A program made the translations under genes and the position numbers. The notes under the pieces were generated by a model. That model saw only the letters and a program-made list of their open reading frames with translations, ran no database searches and was not told the DNA's origin. Shown here one piece after another: positions 42,001 to 54,795 of a stretch of DNA of 64,000 nt. This stretch comes from Annona cherimola (lineage: Eukaryota > Streptophyta > Magnoliopsida > Magnoliales > Annonaceae): NCBI GenBank assembly GCA_030490835.1, contig CM059972.1:42449452-42513451 (forward strand), in the 5' to 3' direction. Position 1 is the stretch's first letter. The number at the start of each line of letters is the position of its first letter.

Positions 42001-42943
42001 ATTTCTTACTGTTTCGCAATTATTCATGAAATATGATGAAGTATGGATTTGAAATGATGTTTTCATTGAAATGATGTTTAAAAGGGATGGTGCAAAGAAT
42101 TCTCTACATGAGAATGACAAGTTCCATGTGTAAGAGGTATATAATGCTGGGGTAACTAAAAGTCATGAATGGAATGGAAATCAAGTCGGCTAGTCGAGGT
42201 AGTAAGTGGACAAGGAGTTCCCCTTGACGTTGCCAAGTTGGAAGGTCTGGTGCCAAGGATGGAAAGATCATGTCATGAAAAAATATTCCCCGTGCTAGCG
42301 TACACTCACATGAAGGATAATGTCATGAATGGAAATGATGCATTTGCACATCCAATGTTTATGAAAAGTTTATGAAAGTTTTATAAAAAGGTTTCTGCTC
42401 CGTGGTAGTTGATCACTTGATAAGTGTCTCTATTGAAGGGAGAGAAATGCTTTTAAATAAATATGCCTTCAAAATGTATTACTTAAAAAATATACAGCTT
42501 GCTTATTGAGTTTCGACTCACATTTTCATTTTCCAAACCCATAGACAGGTGAAAGAAGAGACCTGGCAAAGGAGCATGAGTTGACCATTGAAGAAATGAA
42601 AAACATTATAAGTTCATGATTATTATGTTAGTTGGTTGTAAAATAATTTGATGTTTCTGTGTTGACATTTATGGATGATACATGCTGTGACATCTGATTT
42701 ATGAGTAAGTTTGAAATATATCGTAAATATCATGATTAGTTATGAAATTATTGGGTGGAAATGACCTAAATATGCATGAGATGAAAAATAGAAGGAAATA
42801 AATACCTAAGAAAACATATTTAATTGGATAAATATCCATTAAAACCCATCGTGTGACAGGGCAACAATCCTGATCATGTTTACCAGTCAATAACAATCCC
42901 GAGGTAAGGCTCAGGATGTGACGCTCGGGTTGGGGGCGCCACA
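39055..42943 (+). repeat. Gypsy LTR, type A, inserted in G1 pol
   Basis: 3889 bp from TGTGAAACCCCAACC to GGGGGCGCCACA. A polypurine tract precedes it and no primer-binding site follows, so it is a 3' LTR. After it the DNA resumes in G1 RNase H (TGGTATTTGCC at 42948). Bases before that (ACAG) fit part of the interrupted codon context. The LTR carries the TTCG hairpin at 42507-42520. Open frames inside are short and low in complexity. Confidence 0.82.
42507..42520 (+). other. Conserved LTR hairpin TGAGT-TTCG-ACTCA
   Basis: Identical stem and loop to 32444-32457, about 423 bp before the LTR end. Confidence 0.6.
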
Positions 42944-44250
42944 ACAGTGGTATTTGCCTTAAAAATTTAGAGACACTACCTGTATGGTGCTAAATGTGAG
43001 ATATATACGGATCACAAGAGCCTTAAGTACATTTTTACTCAGTAGGAGTTGAATATGCGACAACGGAGATGGCTTGAGTTACTTAAGGACTATGATTTGG
43101 AAATTCTATACCATCCAGGTAAGGCAAATGTGGTAGCTGATGCATTGAGCAGAAATGCCAGCATAGCGCACCTTATCACTAAAGAAGAAGGTTTGCTTCG
43201 AGAAATAAGGCAATTAGAGTTGATTGTATGTCCCCCTGGAGTTTGAACAAGATTATCGCAAATGAATATACAATCATCGTTATTTGAGCAGATCAAGATT
43301 GCGCAGCAAGAGGACACAGACCTACATACTCATGTCGAAAAGATGAAGAAAAAGGGGTTAAATGAATTCGTTGTGGATGAGAAAGGTATGTATCGATACA
43401 AAAGTCGATTACGCATACCTAATTTAATAGAATCGAAGCAACAAATTCTCAAGGAAGCTCATTTTTCACCATTTTCTATGTATCCAGGAAGCATGAAGAT
43501 TTATTAGGATCTCAAGAAAGTATATTGGTGGAATAACATGAAAAGAGAGATCGCGGAATACGTATCAAAGTGCTTAACCTGTCAAAGGGTGAAATCAGAT
43601 CACCAACGGATGCCGGGAAAGCTTCAGTCTTTAGAAATTCCCGAATGGAAATGAGATGACATTACAATGGATTTTATTGAAGGATTACCAAAGACACAGG
43701 TCGAAAATGACTCTATATGGGTAATAGTGGATCGATTATCCAAGATCGCACATTTTATACCCATAAAGAGGACTTATACATCTGAAAGATTGGCTAAGAT
43801 ATATTACAAGGATATTGTATGACTCAATGGAGTGCCTAAATCCATAGTATCCGATCGAGATACGAAGTTCACGTCTCAATTTTGGAAGAGTTTACATGAA
43901 ACCTTAGGCACCCAGCTAAAGTTTAGCATGACATTTCATCCCCAGACCGATGGACAAATGGAGCAGGTAAATCAGATTATCGAGGATATGCTCCGTATGT
44001 GTACCAGATCCAACACATGTGTTAGTAGCAGAGAACCTACCAATTCAAGATCATTTGAATTATAAGGAAAGACCTGTTCAGATTATGGATCATAAGGTGC
44101 AAAAGCTTCATAATAGAGAAATTGAGTATGTTAAAGTACAGTGAAATAGGTATTCCAAAAGCGAAGCTACTTGGGAACTGAAGGAAGAAGTAGAAAGGAA
44201 GTATCCCCAGTTATTCCAAAAGTAGATGGTTTCAGGAAGAAACCTATTAT
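42944..44250 (+). pseudogene. Gypsy G1 RNase H, integrase and chromodomain-like C-terminus
   Basis: RNase H: IYTDHKSLKYIFTQ, RRWLELLKDYDLEILYHPGK, ANVVADALSR. Integrase: the zinc finger reads EAHFSPFSMYPGS...[10 protein letters not shown], with Tyr in place of the second His; catalytic residues in TMDFIEGLP, SDRDTKFTS and QTDGQMEQVNQIIEDML (D,D,E present). Near 44005 the core jumps to the C-terminal region, removing perhaps 170 residues. The tail, about 44080-44225 in another frame, has VQKLHNREIEYVKVQW and SEATWELKEEVERKYPQLF, a chromodomain-like end typical of Tekay/Del chromoviruses. Stops at about 42969, 43043, 43505, 43652 and 43819. Confidence 0.88.
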
Positions 44251-44263
44251 AAGGGAGGAGGAT
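44251..44263 (+). promoter_or_regulatory. Polypurine tract of gypsy G1
   Basis: AAGGGAGGAGGAT directly precedes the LTR start TGTAATACCC. Confidence 0.88.
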
Positions 44264-46297
44264 TGTAATACCCAGACCCAAGTAGGACTCATATAATTGC
44301 ATTTAAAGTAGGACTCATATAATTGCATTTAAAGTGTAATGATGATTTATATGTGAATTTATTGAATTTTGAATGATTTTCATGAATTTATGAATTTTGC
44401 AATTAGGGTTTGCAATTAAGAATGGTGATTAAGATTAATCGCCAAAGCCCAATGTGAGTCAAGATGACTAATGAGGCTTAAGGAGGATTAGAAAGTGCTA
44501 ATGTGGCATGAATATTTATTTTAATTTCTATAATTTAATTAATGCAGATTAAAATGGAAATTATGGAATTATGTTGAAAATCATAGAAAATTCATAACTT
44601 AACGCCTGTAAGGCGAAATGAGATAAAATTTTAAAGGCAAGCTCATGATTTTGGGATCAACCTTATGTATGGATTGGATTAAGGCACAAGTGATGAGATT
44701 AAAGTGATAATTATTTGTTTTTAATCTCACACTCTAAGGATATTTTCAAAGTTTCATAACTTGACATAGAAATGTCGGTTTAAGATGAAATTTGAAACGA
44801 TTGAATAAAATTATCAAATCTATGGAATGAGTGAATTTGATGAAGCTAATTATCATGGGAAAGTGGTTAATTAGAAAAAGGTACCTAGCATTGACTTTGT
44901 ATACCCTAGACTACCATAGCATTAAATAAAAAAAATTGAGAAAATGACATGTTTAAATGTTATGCAAGGTGTCAATTTTTGAATAGATTGAGCTGGATTT
45001 TAAAGAATTATTTAATGGTCAAATCCATGGAAAATCAAGGGTTTAAATACATGGTTTTAATGACATAAGTTTAGCTCAAATGGAGCATAGGTGTGGTGTC
45101 ATACCAAGGGACGTCCAAGGGGTGGATAAGGTTGGTTTTTTATTTTTTAAAAAATGCTAAAATGCATATATAACTAGCTAAGGCCCTAGGGGAAGTAAAT
45201 GAACACTTAAATAAGTGGAATTTGATCCATGAAAATGTCAAAAGCTAGCTAAATAGGGGACGTCCACCAATGGATAGCAACATGATGCTTAAATGCATTG
45301 ATTTTGTAGATTTTTATAAATTAGTAAATGCAAAATTTACTTGGTTATAAAAATATCATGTCATCAAGGGATCAGGTAGAAATTAAGTACCCTCATGACA
45401 TATGGCAAATGGGTCCCACTAGCTAGTTAAAAAATCATAAAATTGATGCGTATCTTGGTAACGTGCATATCAAGAAGGGGGGAGGAAATTTCCCAAAAGT
45501 TGCTAAGTCTTGATCAGCTCCTTTGCACGTCCAAACCAGCAAGGGGAAAGGAGAAAAAAGAGGAGAAAATAAGAAGAAAAATAAGGAGAAAAAGAAGAGG
45601 AACCATGCAACTCAAGTTGGATTCAAGTTAGGGTTGATTCAAGTAAGTGAAATCTAAGTTTTGAATCACCTAAATCAAGTTTTTCTCTCTCAATTCATGA
45701 GCCATAAATATGGTTCATAAATAACTCTTAAAGGCTGAGTTATGATGCCTTAATATTGGTATTGAATGCTTTTTAAAAGATTTAAATGAGATCAAGAGTT
45801 CAAGAGAGTGAAAATGGAAGTTTAAGTTGGATTTTGAGATGAAAGCTAACTTGGAAAATCTCAAAACCCTAAACCAAGTTGCTGTATGATTTAAGCATGT
45901 TTATTTGGATGTAATTCATATTCTTTTGAATTACATATGATGATTTAAGCATTTGTTAATGATTTTAGCAAATATGAACCCTAAGTTTCAAGGAAGGCCC
46001 GATTTTTTCATTTTTGGGCTAAAAATGATACAAGGAAGCACTTAAATTATTTATGGGTGAATTTTAAGGTAAAGTACCCCAAATTAAGGACCTTTTGTAT
46101 GGCCTAAGAGGGCTAGTTGAGTTTTCCCTAAATCTAATTTTTTAGGGTATGAATGTGGGACGTCCAAATGGGGGCCAAAACGGGTGCTTTCCATATGATT
46201 TTTGTTCCTGTTTGTAATGAAATGATTTGTGAATGTTATGGAGGGTAAAATACCTTAGAATTACGGTCCTTTGAGTGTCCAAAAGAATTTAGAAAGA
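44264..46297 (+). repeat. 3' LTR of gypsy G1 (type B, 3' part missing)
   Basis: It starts TGTAATACCCAGACCC. From 45057 it aligns with the 5' LTR from 29615. It is cut at about 46297 by the start of a type C LTR, at a point equal to about 30861 in the 5' LTR. Confidence 0.85.
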
Positions 46298-47757
46298 TGT
46301 GAAACCTGGACCCAAGTAAGGTTTATTTTATATACAATTGGCATATAAATATGAATCAAGTATAATTTAGTGAAACTATGAATGATTTCCAATTGCAATA
46401 TTGATGATTTATTGCAATTAGGGCAAGTGATTATGAATGATCAATATAAGCCGATATGGGTCAATGCGATTAAAGAGGCTTAATGAGAATTAAGGAATGT
46501 TGATATATTGAGGATAATTACCTCATATAGTATGGTTTAATTAATGGAGATTATGATGCTAATTATGCAGTCAGAGTAGAAAATGCTAGAAAATGATTAA
46601 CTCGACACCGGGAAGGCGGATTAAGATAAAAATTGAAAGGTAAGGACATAATTTTGTGATTAATCATATGAAAAGGTTATATTATGAAAATAATGATCAA
46701 ATTAGGGTGAAAATCAATCATCACCATCAAAATTCAAAGATGGTTTCAAATGAGCATAAATTGAGCTAGAAAAGTCGAATTGAGATGAAATTTGAAATGG
46801 ATGGTTAAAATTATGAGATCTATGAAATGAGAGGATTGGATTAAGCTAATGATGATGGGATATTGGTTGCACGAAAATGGGTGTATATTATTGATTTTTG
46901 TGCATAAAAAATGTAAGCTTGTATTTATGTTAAAGTAAGGTGATTAACTATATAATTAATGGCATAAATGAGGTGTCAAAAGGAGGTAATTACACATGGA
47001 TTTTATGAATTAATTTAATTGACAAAATCCATGATAAAATCAAGTGATTAATGACATGATTTAGTGGCAAATGGATTAGCTCAAAAGATCTTGATATAAG
47101 TGGCATGAAATGGACGTCCAAATGGGTTGTTTACATGGAATTTTTTATTTTTAAAAATTACAAAATATGTAATTAAGTGAGCTACATTACAAGGGAAGTT
47201 AATGGGATTTATTTTGGACGAATTTTGTGGCAAGAAAATGCCATAAAGTCAATAATATGTGGACTCCACCAAAGTGGACAGCTATATGTGGCTGTCAAGT
47301 GGTGCACGTCCAAACAGATTTGGGGATTTTTAATTTTTTTTAATAGCTAATTTGAACCCTAAATTAGATCCTAGGTAGGGTGATTAATTATAAATTAAAT
47401 TAAAGATGCAATTTTGTGGAAAAATTGCAAAAGAGGCAGCTGATGTGGACGTGAATGGCATGGACACTAAATGGACAGCATAAGGTGTGGACGGCTAAGC
47501 TGCATTATGTGATTTTTTATATTTTTTTAATAAGATAAATAGTTCCCTAATTAGGTTAATACCTAGGGTAGTTAATTAGCCATAAATTAAAGTAAAAATT
47601 CGTTGGAAAAAATGACAAAAGACAGCTCCAAAGGGACATTGCATGATATGGACAGATTTTGTCCATTAATGATGTGGATTTTAATGGATTTATTAAAAAT
47701 AATTTGCTAATTTAAATGGCCCATATTTTTCCATGTCAGCAAAGGGGGATAAGCATG
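46298..47757 (+). repeat. Gypsy LTR fragment, type C
   Basis: It starts TGTGAAACCTGGACCCAAGT. It aligns with the minus-strand fragment ending at 29614. It breaks off near 47757 against the minus-strand LTR of G3. Confidence 0.75.
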
Positions 47758-48458
47758 CTTATCTCTAAAAATTATTTTCAAAAACACATCACAGTCCGCA
47801 GTCCGTGTTAACTTGTAAAGCGAGTGCACCCACTTTAAACAAGTTGTTATTTGAAATCTAATTTTAGGATGACCTTCCTTAAATTCTTTTAGAAACATTT
47901 TGAGTAAAATATTTTGATAAACATTTGAAATTTTTGAAAAACAACATACTTTAAAACCCTTTTAATAAAAGAATTTCAAAACCTTTGAATTTTCAAAATT
48001 AAACCATTTTATGAAATCAACATACGAGGTTGGTCATCCTTAAATCCCTTTCAACACATCCGTATAAACATTTTTCAAGATATTTTCAACATAGATTTCC
48101 TTATCTAACAGAAATCAAAACTTTTCGAATATCATTTCAAAACATATGAACTATGTCCAAACCATTATTTATTATTTAATTATCATGACCTAGCAAAACA
48201 AATCTTTTTCATAATTCAAATCTCCTTTTTTATTTTTTTCTTTTATAACATGATTATTTATCATTAAACATCATAAAATAAATTCAAAACTTATTTACGT
48301 TTGTTGCTTTGTGAAAAAGGTCAAAATTCTCTTTTTCTTATAAAATACTTTTGAAACAACATCATAAAGAAGTTGTTTACTTAAAAGAAAATTCTTAAAA
48401 AAAAATCGACATAAAACGTGAAATCCTTTGAAAATATTATCGTGGAGAACTTGCTTAC
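47758..48458 (-). repeat. 3' LTR of gypsy G3, distal part
   Basis: It aligns with 55793-56486 of the 5' LTR (TCTCTAAAAATTATTTTCAA, ACACATCACAG.CCGCAGTC). About the last 1.5 kb of the LTR (54229-55790 equivalent) is missing at the 47757 junction. Confidence 0.82.
48454..48458. repeat. Target-site duplication of the TGATAAG solo LTR
   Basis: CTTAC here and at 50894-50898. The unfilled site is seen in the other G3 LTR at about 56483-56495. Confidence 0.9.
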
Positions 48459-50893
48459 TGATAAGTCTAAAAATTTTCATTTAATTTCATATTAAATGCA
48501 CACCGTTAAGTATTAAAACATTAATTAAATACATGTTTTAAGTAGAATTTCATGAAAATCATATTTTTAATAGAATCTTCAATTTTGCTATAAAAGAAGC
48601 TATTTTGAAACGTTCTTGAGAATATAAAACTATGAGACAATCCCCTAGAAAATTTTAATGTTAAAATTTGTATTAGCATATTAATGTAATTTGGGCAAAA
48701 TTATAAAATCATCTAATTTGGAAAATCATACATAAAATTATAAATATAATTTAAACTATGGTTATAAAGCAAACTGTCAAAACATTTTAAGATAAAAAAA
48801 TAATAATAATAAATAAATTCAAAAAAGGGCTAAAAAGTAAATTAAAAATCTCAGCAAGCTTATTAAACTTATTTTGACAAAACTTAAATATTAAAATCTA
48901 CGTTTTTGCCCGCTACATGAGTACACGCGATTATGCGCCGCCGGAGCACCATATTCCAGTGCTCCATCATCCCCAAAATCCTGCAATAGCCATGACGCCG
49001 CTCCCTTTTTTTTCCTCAGTCCACGCAATCGCCGGCAGCTTCTTCTACGGCGTGGCAGGGAACTCTTCTTCTCCGGCGCTGACCTGCTTCGTCTCTGGCC
49101 AGCAGCAAGACGCTTCTCGATCTGGGCTTGGAGGCAACATCCTAGGGAACGACGACCGTCAAAATGCCGTTATCCACCGACGCCCTGATCTGCCCCATCT
49201 TCATATTTTTCGGCAGCCGAATCCATTAATTCCAACCATCCCTCTAAACTCTTCAACCGTAAATCCATCCAGCCCCTTTCAAACCCAAATCTCTAAAGCT
49301 AAAAATCGGCAGCCATGGATTCCGGCAAATGTTAGCAGCTACCCCCCTAATTTCAGCTTCAACCAACTACAACCGACGGTGCTGAGGCAAAACGCCCAAA
49401 TCCAGCCACCGAAAAGAGAACCCAAATTCCGGCCAGCCTCGATCCATTATAGCGGTCACGATTCTGGGCAGCCATTAAAACCCATCTTCGTCTTCCCCAA
49501 ATTCAGCAGCCATGGTGTCCAGTCCTCTCTTCTCTGATCCAGCAATGCCGTCCATCCAAGCTATCACCGAACCGTAAAAGAAAAGTCCGACAGCGAGCAG
49601 CCCGTCTTCTCCAAGCTGGAAACCCGTTTTTCCGACAAGCAGCCATGGAAAATTCAAAGCAACTCGAAAATCAATTTCGTCCAGCATCTCTGTTTCCGCA
49701 GAACCGGCTGCCCAAGATAAATCCAGTTTTCCACCCAAATTGATCGAAATCCCTCCAATCGAGCAATCCACAAACCCAAAACCAACGATTTTGGCAGCAG
49801 TCAAGCATCACCGTTCCAAGGCTTCGGGCAGGAAGAAATCAAACGGCAAGTTCACGCGGCAAGTAGAAAAGCAACAAAGGCAGCTACACTTGAAGGCAAT
49901 ACGAGAATCCCACATCGCTGGAAGTGATTTCCAAGGGGTGCCCCCACACACTATAAAAAGGGCTCCTCTCATCCCAATAAAAACACCCCATACCCCACAC
50001 ACAACCCCTTGGGTGGGACCCATTTTGTGGGACCCGTAGCAAGGAGGTGGGGCCAAGCAATAAAAATTCCATTACGTGGAGATTCGCTTTTTATGGGTGA
50101 TGTGAATTTTATTTTTCTGCATTATAGTTAGTAGCGTTTCATAGTTGTTAAATTTTAATTTGTAATTCTTAGATTAGATTTACTGCTTTATTTTTTGCTT
50201 TGTAATTTTTAGATTAAATTTAATGTAATTCTCTTTCATGCTTTAATAGTTAAATTTCATAGCCTTTATTGCTTTCTTAGAATAGTTTTAATTAAGTTGT
50301 TAGCTAATTATAATTTCTTTTAGTTTCTTGTCTCCTTTTCTTTTCTCTGCAATTTCTTCTATTTTCATTTCTTTTCTCTCTTCTCTCTCTCTCTTCTCTT
50401 TCTCTCTCTAATTTCTTCTATTCTCTCTCTAACGTCTCTCTCTCCTCTCTCTTAATTTCTTTCCTTCTCTTTCTCTCTCTTCTCTCTCTCTCTTCTCTTT
50501 CTCTCTTCTCTCTTTCTCTCTCTTCTCTTTTCTCTCTCTTCTCTTTTCTCTCTCTTCTCTCTTCTCTCTCTCCCTCTCTTCTCTTTCTCTCTTGTCTTTT
50601 TCTCTCTCTTCTTTCTCTCTCTAATTTCTTCTAATTTCTCTTTTCTTTTCTCTCTCCAACGTCTCTCTTCTTTCTCTCCCTTCTCTCTTCTCTCTTTCTT
50701 TTTCTCTCTCTTCTCTATACCCTCTCTTTCTCTTAAAAACAATTCAAAACTACATCGCCTCTCTGTGGATTCGACCCGACTCACCGTTATTCTACACTAT
50801 CATCCGTATAGTGGTAGCTTTAATGTGTTTCGGTTAATTTTAATTAAACTGGTGATCACAGTGCTCTTAACGACAAGCACTTGGTGCGCATCA
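48459..50893 (+). mobile_element. Solo LTR of a different family (TGATAAG...GCGCATCA)
   Basis: 2435 bp with inverted ends TGAT/ATCA and a CTTAC duplication. The left part is AT-rich; about 48910-50060 is GC-richer, with a CTATAAAAAGG TATA box at about 49961. A long CT-rich tract (50340-50740) follows, then TCTCTGTGGATTCGACCCG and CGACAAGCACTTGGTGCGCA at the end. No internal coding region, PBS or second LTR, so a solo LTR. Ends and size suggest a Tat-type gypsy family. A 206-codon frame at 48917-49537 has no recognisable domain. Confidence 0.78.
50340..50745 (+). repeat. CT-rich low-complexity tract
   Basis: About 400 bp of TCTCTCT, TTCTCT and CTCTTT on the plus strand, downstream of the solo LTR TATA box. 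Confidence 0.9.
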
Positions 50894-52456
50894 CTTACTC
50901 ATAAGCAAAATTCTCGAATTCTTTTAACATAAAGCATTGCCAATCCAAGGCAACCCTTGTGATAAAATCCTTATCTTAAAACGTATTGCTTGCTTCCCAT
51001 GAAGCAAACCTTGAGGTTTTTCCTTAAAGTCATTCTTTTCCAAAACTTGCGACTTTTCATTAAAGCCCTCATTTTCCAAAACTTGTGGCTTTTCATTAAA
51101 GCCGTCATTTTCAAAACTTGTGCTTGCCCATTCGTTAAAACATAAACATAAACATTTCAATCATACATCATCACATAGAAAGAAAACATCATTTTAGAAA
51201 GTTTGCTTGCTTACCTGAGATCGCCATAATCCTTTTCTTCCATACTCGTCTTTGCCTTTGCCTAGATAAATGAAAATAAAATTTCATTTATTTGCATCGT
51301 CTTCAAATACTTATGTTCCTTAGGTTTTCCAACCTACATAAGTTCATCTAATTTAACCCACTTGTCCTTCAAGTCGGGTGTTCATACTTATCTCTTTAGA
51401 TACGTCCATTTTTCAACACATACTTATGTGTTTCTTAAACTTTTTCAAAACAAAAACTTGTCACTAATTCCAGTATGATTAAACCCCTTAAATACCACTG
51501 TTCTTAGGATATTTTTATGAAATTTAAATCCACTAATCATAGGTTTCCAAAACAGTAACTTTGGAACCCATTTTTCACCCATTTAACGTGTCTTTTGACA
51601 CATAACCCTAAGCAGATTTATAAATCCAAATTTTCAGTAAATAATCCAACTTTTCTTAATCCAAATTTAGGTTAATAATATATATATCAATTTTTATCAT
51701 TTATACATAGGTTTCATATTTCTTTTTGATTTTTTTCTCCAATTATCCACATATGCTGAAATTAGGCGTACTGAAATCTCAAAATCTTGATTTAATATCA
51801 AATCAAGCATTTTTGATCTGAAATTTCTACCATACCTTAATAACTATATGAATTAACCAAAATAAATATTTCCAGCATGAAATATTTAATATTTCTATTT
51901 ATTTTGGTATTTTTACCATGCTGGACAGCAGTATCCCTTTCTAGACAGCCTAAATCACATTAATTATGGGGTACATTTATACCCATAAAAACCTAATTTT
52001 TATTTTAGTCGTGTGATCCTCAATATGTATTATATATCCTGTAAAATTTTCAGCCCAAAATTCTTGTATAAAAATTATTAAAAATACTTTGGTGCAGCTG
52101 ATCCTGACATCCGTTTAATCCTGTCAAGGTTTATTTTCCCAGATTTTTAATTTGCAACGTGCTTATCCTTTTAACCTGAAAATTGGGTCGTTCCTTAATC
52201 ACCCCATAATAATTCTTTCCAAAAATTTTCATGCTTAAATTCATCCATTTACTATTCCGTTCCTATTTTATTTTACAACATCATATAACTTCTAGATTTG
52301 AGGCATAAAATCAAGATTAACATATACTTACTTGATTAGTTAATAATCCCTCCATTGATCACTTGAAATTCCCTTCTTTTCCTCTCTTTCTTGCTGGGTT
52401 TGACATGCCCTAGCTGCTTCCCTTGGAGAAAATCTCTATTTTTCTCCATTTTTCCT

Positions 52457-52512
<56 letters not shown>

Positions 52513-53297
52513 CTTCTCTCTTTTTCTCTCTCTTTCTCCCCCCTTGCTGGAACGTGCAGCAGCCCTTGCTCCACCCTTTTTTTCTTTTTATAAACCACTT
52601 TTCTTGGTGCCCAAGTAACCTCATAGGCATTTTAGTAAATTCCATTTTCACTTTCCACAATTGCCCTTCTTTACTTACCTTAAGCAACTTGTTGCATGCT
52701 CTCCAAGAAAGAAACTTCCCATGATAATTATCTTAATCCATTCCATTCATCTCATAGATTTCATAATTTTATTCCATCGTTTCAAATTTCATCTCAAACC
52801 AACGTTTCTAACTCAAGTTATGACCATATGAATTTATCTTTTGGATTTGGGATAAATATAATTAATTATCACCCTAATCCCATCATGATTCCCTTAATCC
52901 AATCCATTCATAATATTGGGCCCACCGGCATGAGCTTACCTTTCAAATTTCATCGAAATCCGCCTTGTAAGCTTCAAGTTATGAATTTTCTATCATTTTT
53001 CACCTTAATTCCATAATTACATTTTAATCTCCATAAATTAAATCATGGTAATTAACATAATTATTCATAACAAATTTTCACCTTTCAATCCTCATTAAGC
53101 CCCTCGGGTTATACCAACTCACTTTGGGCTCCGGCGATTAAATTTTTAATCACCATTCCTAATTAAACCCTAATTGCAAAATATCATTAAATCATAAACT
53201 CATCCATAAATCATTCAAAATTCATTTAAATCACATATAATCCATGTATATATGTTCAATGCATCCCATTGAGTCCTACATAGGTTGGGGTTTCACA
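50894..53297 (-). repeat. 3' LTR of gypsy G3, proximal part
   Basis: The minus strand starts TGTGAAACCCCAACC at 53297. It aligns with 56491-58863. It contains an about 37-bp tandem triplet (CATTAAAGCC.TCATTTTCCA) at 51030-51120 and a CT microsatellite. Confidence 0.88.
52451..52540 (+). repeat. CT microsatellite
   Basis: An uninterrupted (CT)n run at about 52455-52498 and broken CT repeats beyond. The other G3 LTR has a shorter version at 58050-58110. Confidence 0.92.
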
Positions 53298-54228
53298 ATC
53301 TTCCCCCCCTTATAACAGGTTTTGTCCATAAACCTATTACATTTCAAGTGTCGTGGTAAAGCTCATATAAATTTGCTAATTCATCATCTTCCTCCAATTT
53401 TTCAATGGTTCACTACGCTTCCACTGCGCTACTCTGTCTTAGTGGCATTTTTAGCCTTGGTCCAATAGACCTATCACTTGTCTCCACTATTTCCTTGTTC
53501 ACACATGAGTTTCTCATTGACATTTGCTCTTTCATTTGTTTCATTGAACATCAACATATTTAAATTTTCTATTCCAAAGCTTCTATACTTTATGATCTAG
53601 GATTCTTATCCTAATCGGTCACATCCTCCATACTTAGTTAACCTTAGCTAACTAGTATACATGGAATTCTACCTGTATTGTTGGTTTCCTCTACCGATAG
53701 TGCATGCGTGGTTACATGTTGGCAATCTATGACTAAATGATTATCATCAAAATCAAACTAAGCCATTGCCAAACTTTCTAAAATTTAATCCATACCTGTA
53801 ACCACTTCATCCTCTTGCTCCCTTGACTCCTTTTGAGTTAGGGCATGCACATGTACCGGGTTTGTAGAGGTAACCTGTCGGTTAGCTTCTCCTATTTACC
53901 TTGGTTGTGCGGCTTTTCCACGTCTTTGCGACGTTGGTGCTTAGCCAATTCACACAATCACAATCATGTGATATTATCCATCATCATCAACATCTCTACT
54001 ATCATCATCATATATCATACATTTCATCATGATAATCACATATCTAATCATCATAAAATGATGTATACCTCATTATATAATTCAATCATTATACTTAGGC
54101 TTTTCCATGCCTATTTATCAGTCCATGTTCTGATACCATCTTCTGTGGTATCATACCTATCCTTTCATCATCCTTTATTTTCTCCTTCCCACGCCTATTT
54201 ACCAATCCTTGCTTTGATAACATTAAAT
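53298..54228 (-). mobile_element. Internal region of non-autonomous gypsy G3
   Basis: Only about 930 bp lies between the LTRs. In coding direction: leader, a gag C-terminus fragment (about 53945-53830, NRQ-TSTNPV-type sequence as in G1/G2), a protease start (about 53800-53690), a direct join to a remnant of the pol C-terminal region, then a polypurine tract (plus strand ATCTTCCCCCCCT, 53298-53310). Reverse transcriptase, RNase H and integrase are absent, so any movement would need enzymes from relatives. Confidence 0.8.
54121..54222 (-). promoter_or_regulatory. Two primer-binding-site-like sequences of G3
   Basis: Minus strand TGGTATCAGAACATGG at about 54138-54123 and TGTTATCAAAGCAAGG at 54222-54207. 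Each is followed by sequence like (G/A)(A/T)TTGGTAAATAGGCG..GG. They look like an about 85-bp duplication of the LTR/PBS boundary. Confidence 0.6.
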
Positions 54229-54702
54229 TGTAACGCCCCAAACTGAGACGTCACTTCCTTACCTCAAGATCTTAATGATTGGTAAATGTGAATCAAGATT
54301 GTTGCCCTGATCACGCGATAGGTTTTTAATTAGATCTTGTCCAAAAAAAATTTTGTTTCTTCATTCATCATCATTTCATTTATAACATAAGCAATGGTAC
54401 ACTTCTACATATCCATTTTATAACTTCTCAACATGTACTTATACATCATAGGCCCTCTTGACCTAATCATGACATTTCCGTTGCATACATACATCTATCC
54501 AATCATTAGTTAACCTAGAACTCAAAACTTTAAACAAGTCACGTATATGTCAATATACGTGAAAACTTCCATTCATAGCATTCCACTCACCATGGTTAAT
54601 CCTTTTAGCCCACATGGTACTATCTCGTACCTTTTCTCCATTTCTTAGGTCCTCGACTGCTTGAGTCTCCCAGTACCTATCTGAGGTTTAGAAAACAAAA
54701 CG

Positions 54703-54716
54703 TGAGTGGTAACTCA
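54703..54716 (-). other. Conserved LTR hairpin, loop variant
   Basis: Minus strand TGAGT-TACC-ACTCA, about 474 bp before the LTR end. The stem is the same as in the other LTRs and the loop differs. Confidence 0.55.
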
Positions 54717-54795
54717 GTAAGCAAGCATTTTGGGGCAAGACTTTCCTTGAAAATCTTTTCCTAAAATATTTTTCTCATAAATCATTTTGGCTAGG

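Noticed and set aside
48917..49537. A 206-codon ORF as a protein gene
   Set aside because: It lies inside a solo LTR upstream of its TATA box, has no recognisable domain and is Pro/Ser-rich, as GC-rich LTR sequence often reads.
50452..50784. Glu/Arg-rich ORFs on the minus strand
   Set aside because: They are translations of CT microsatellite sequence. The same holds for 12063-12269, 52410-52598 and 58030-58224.
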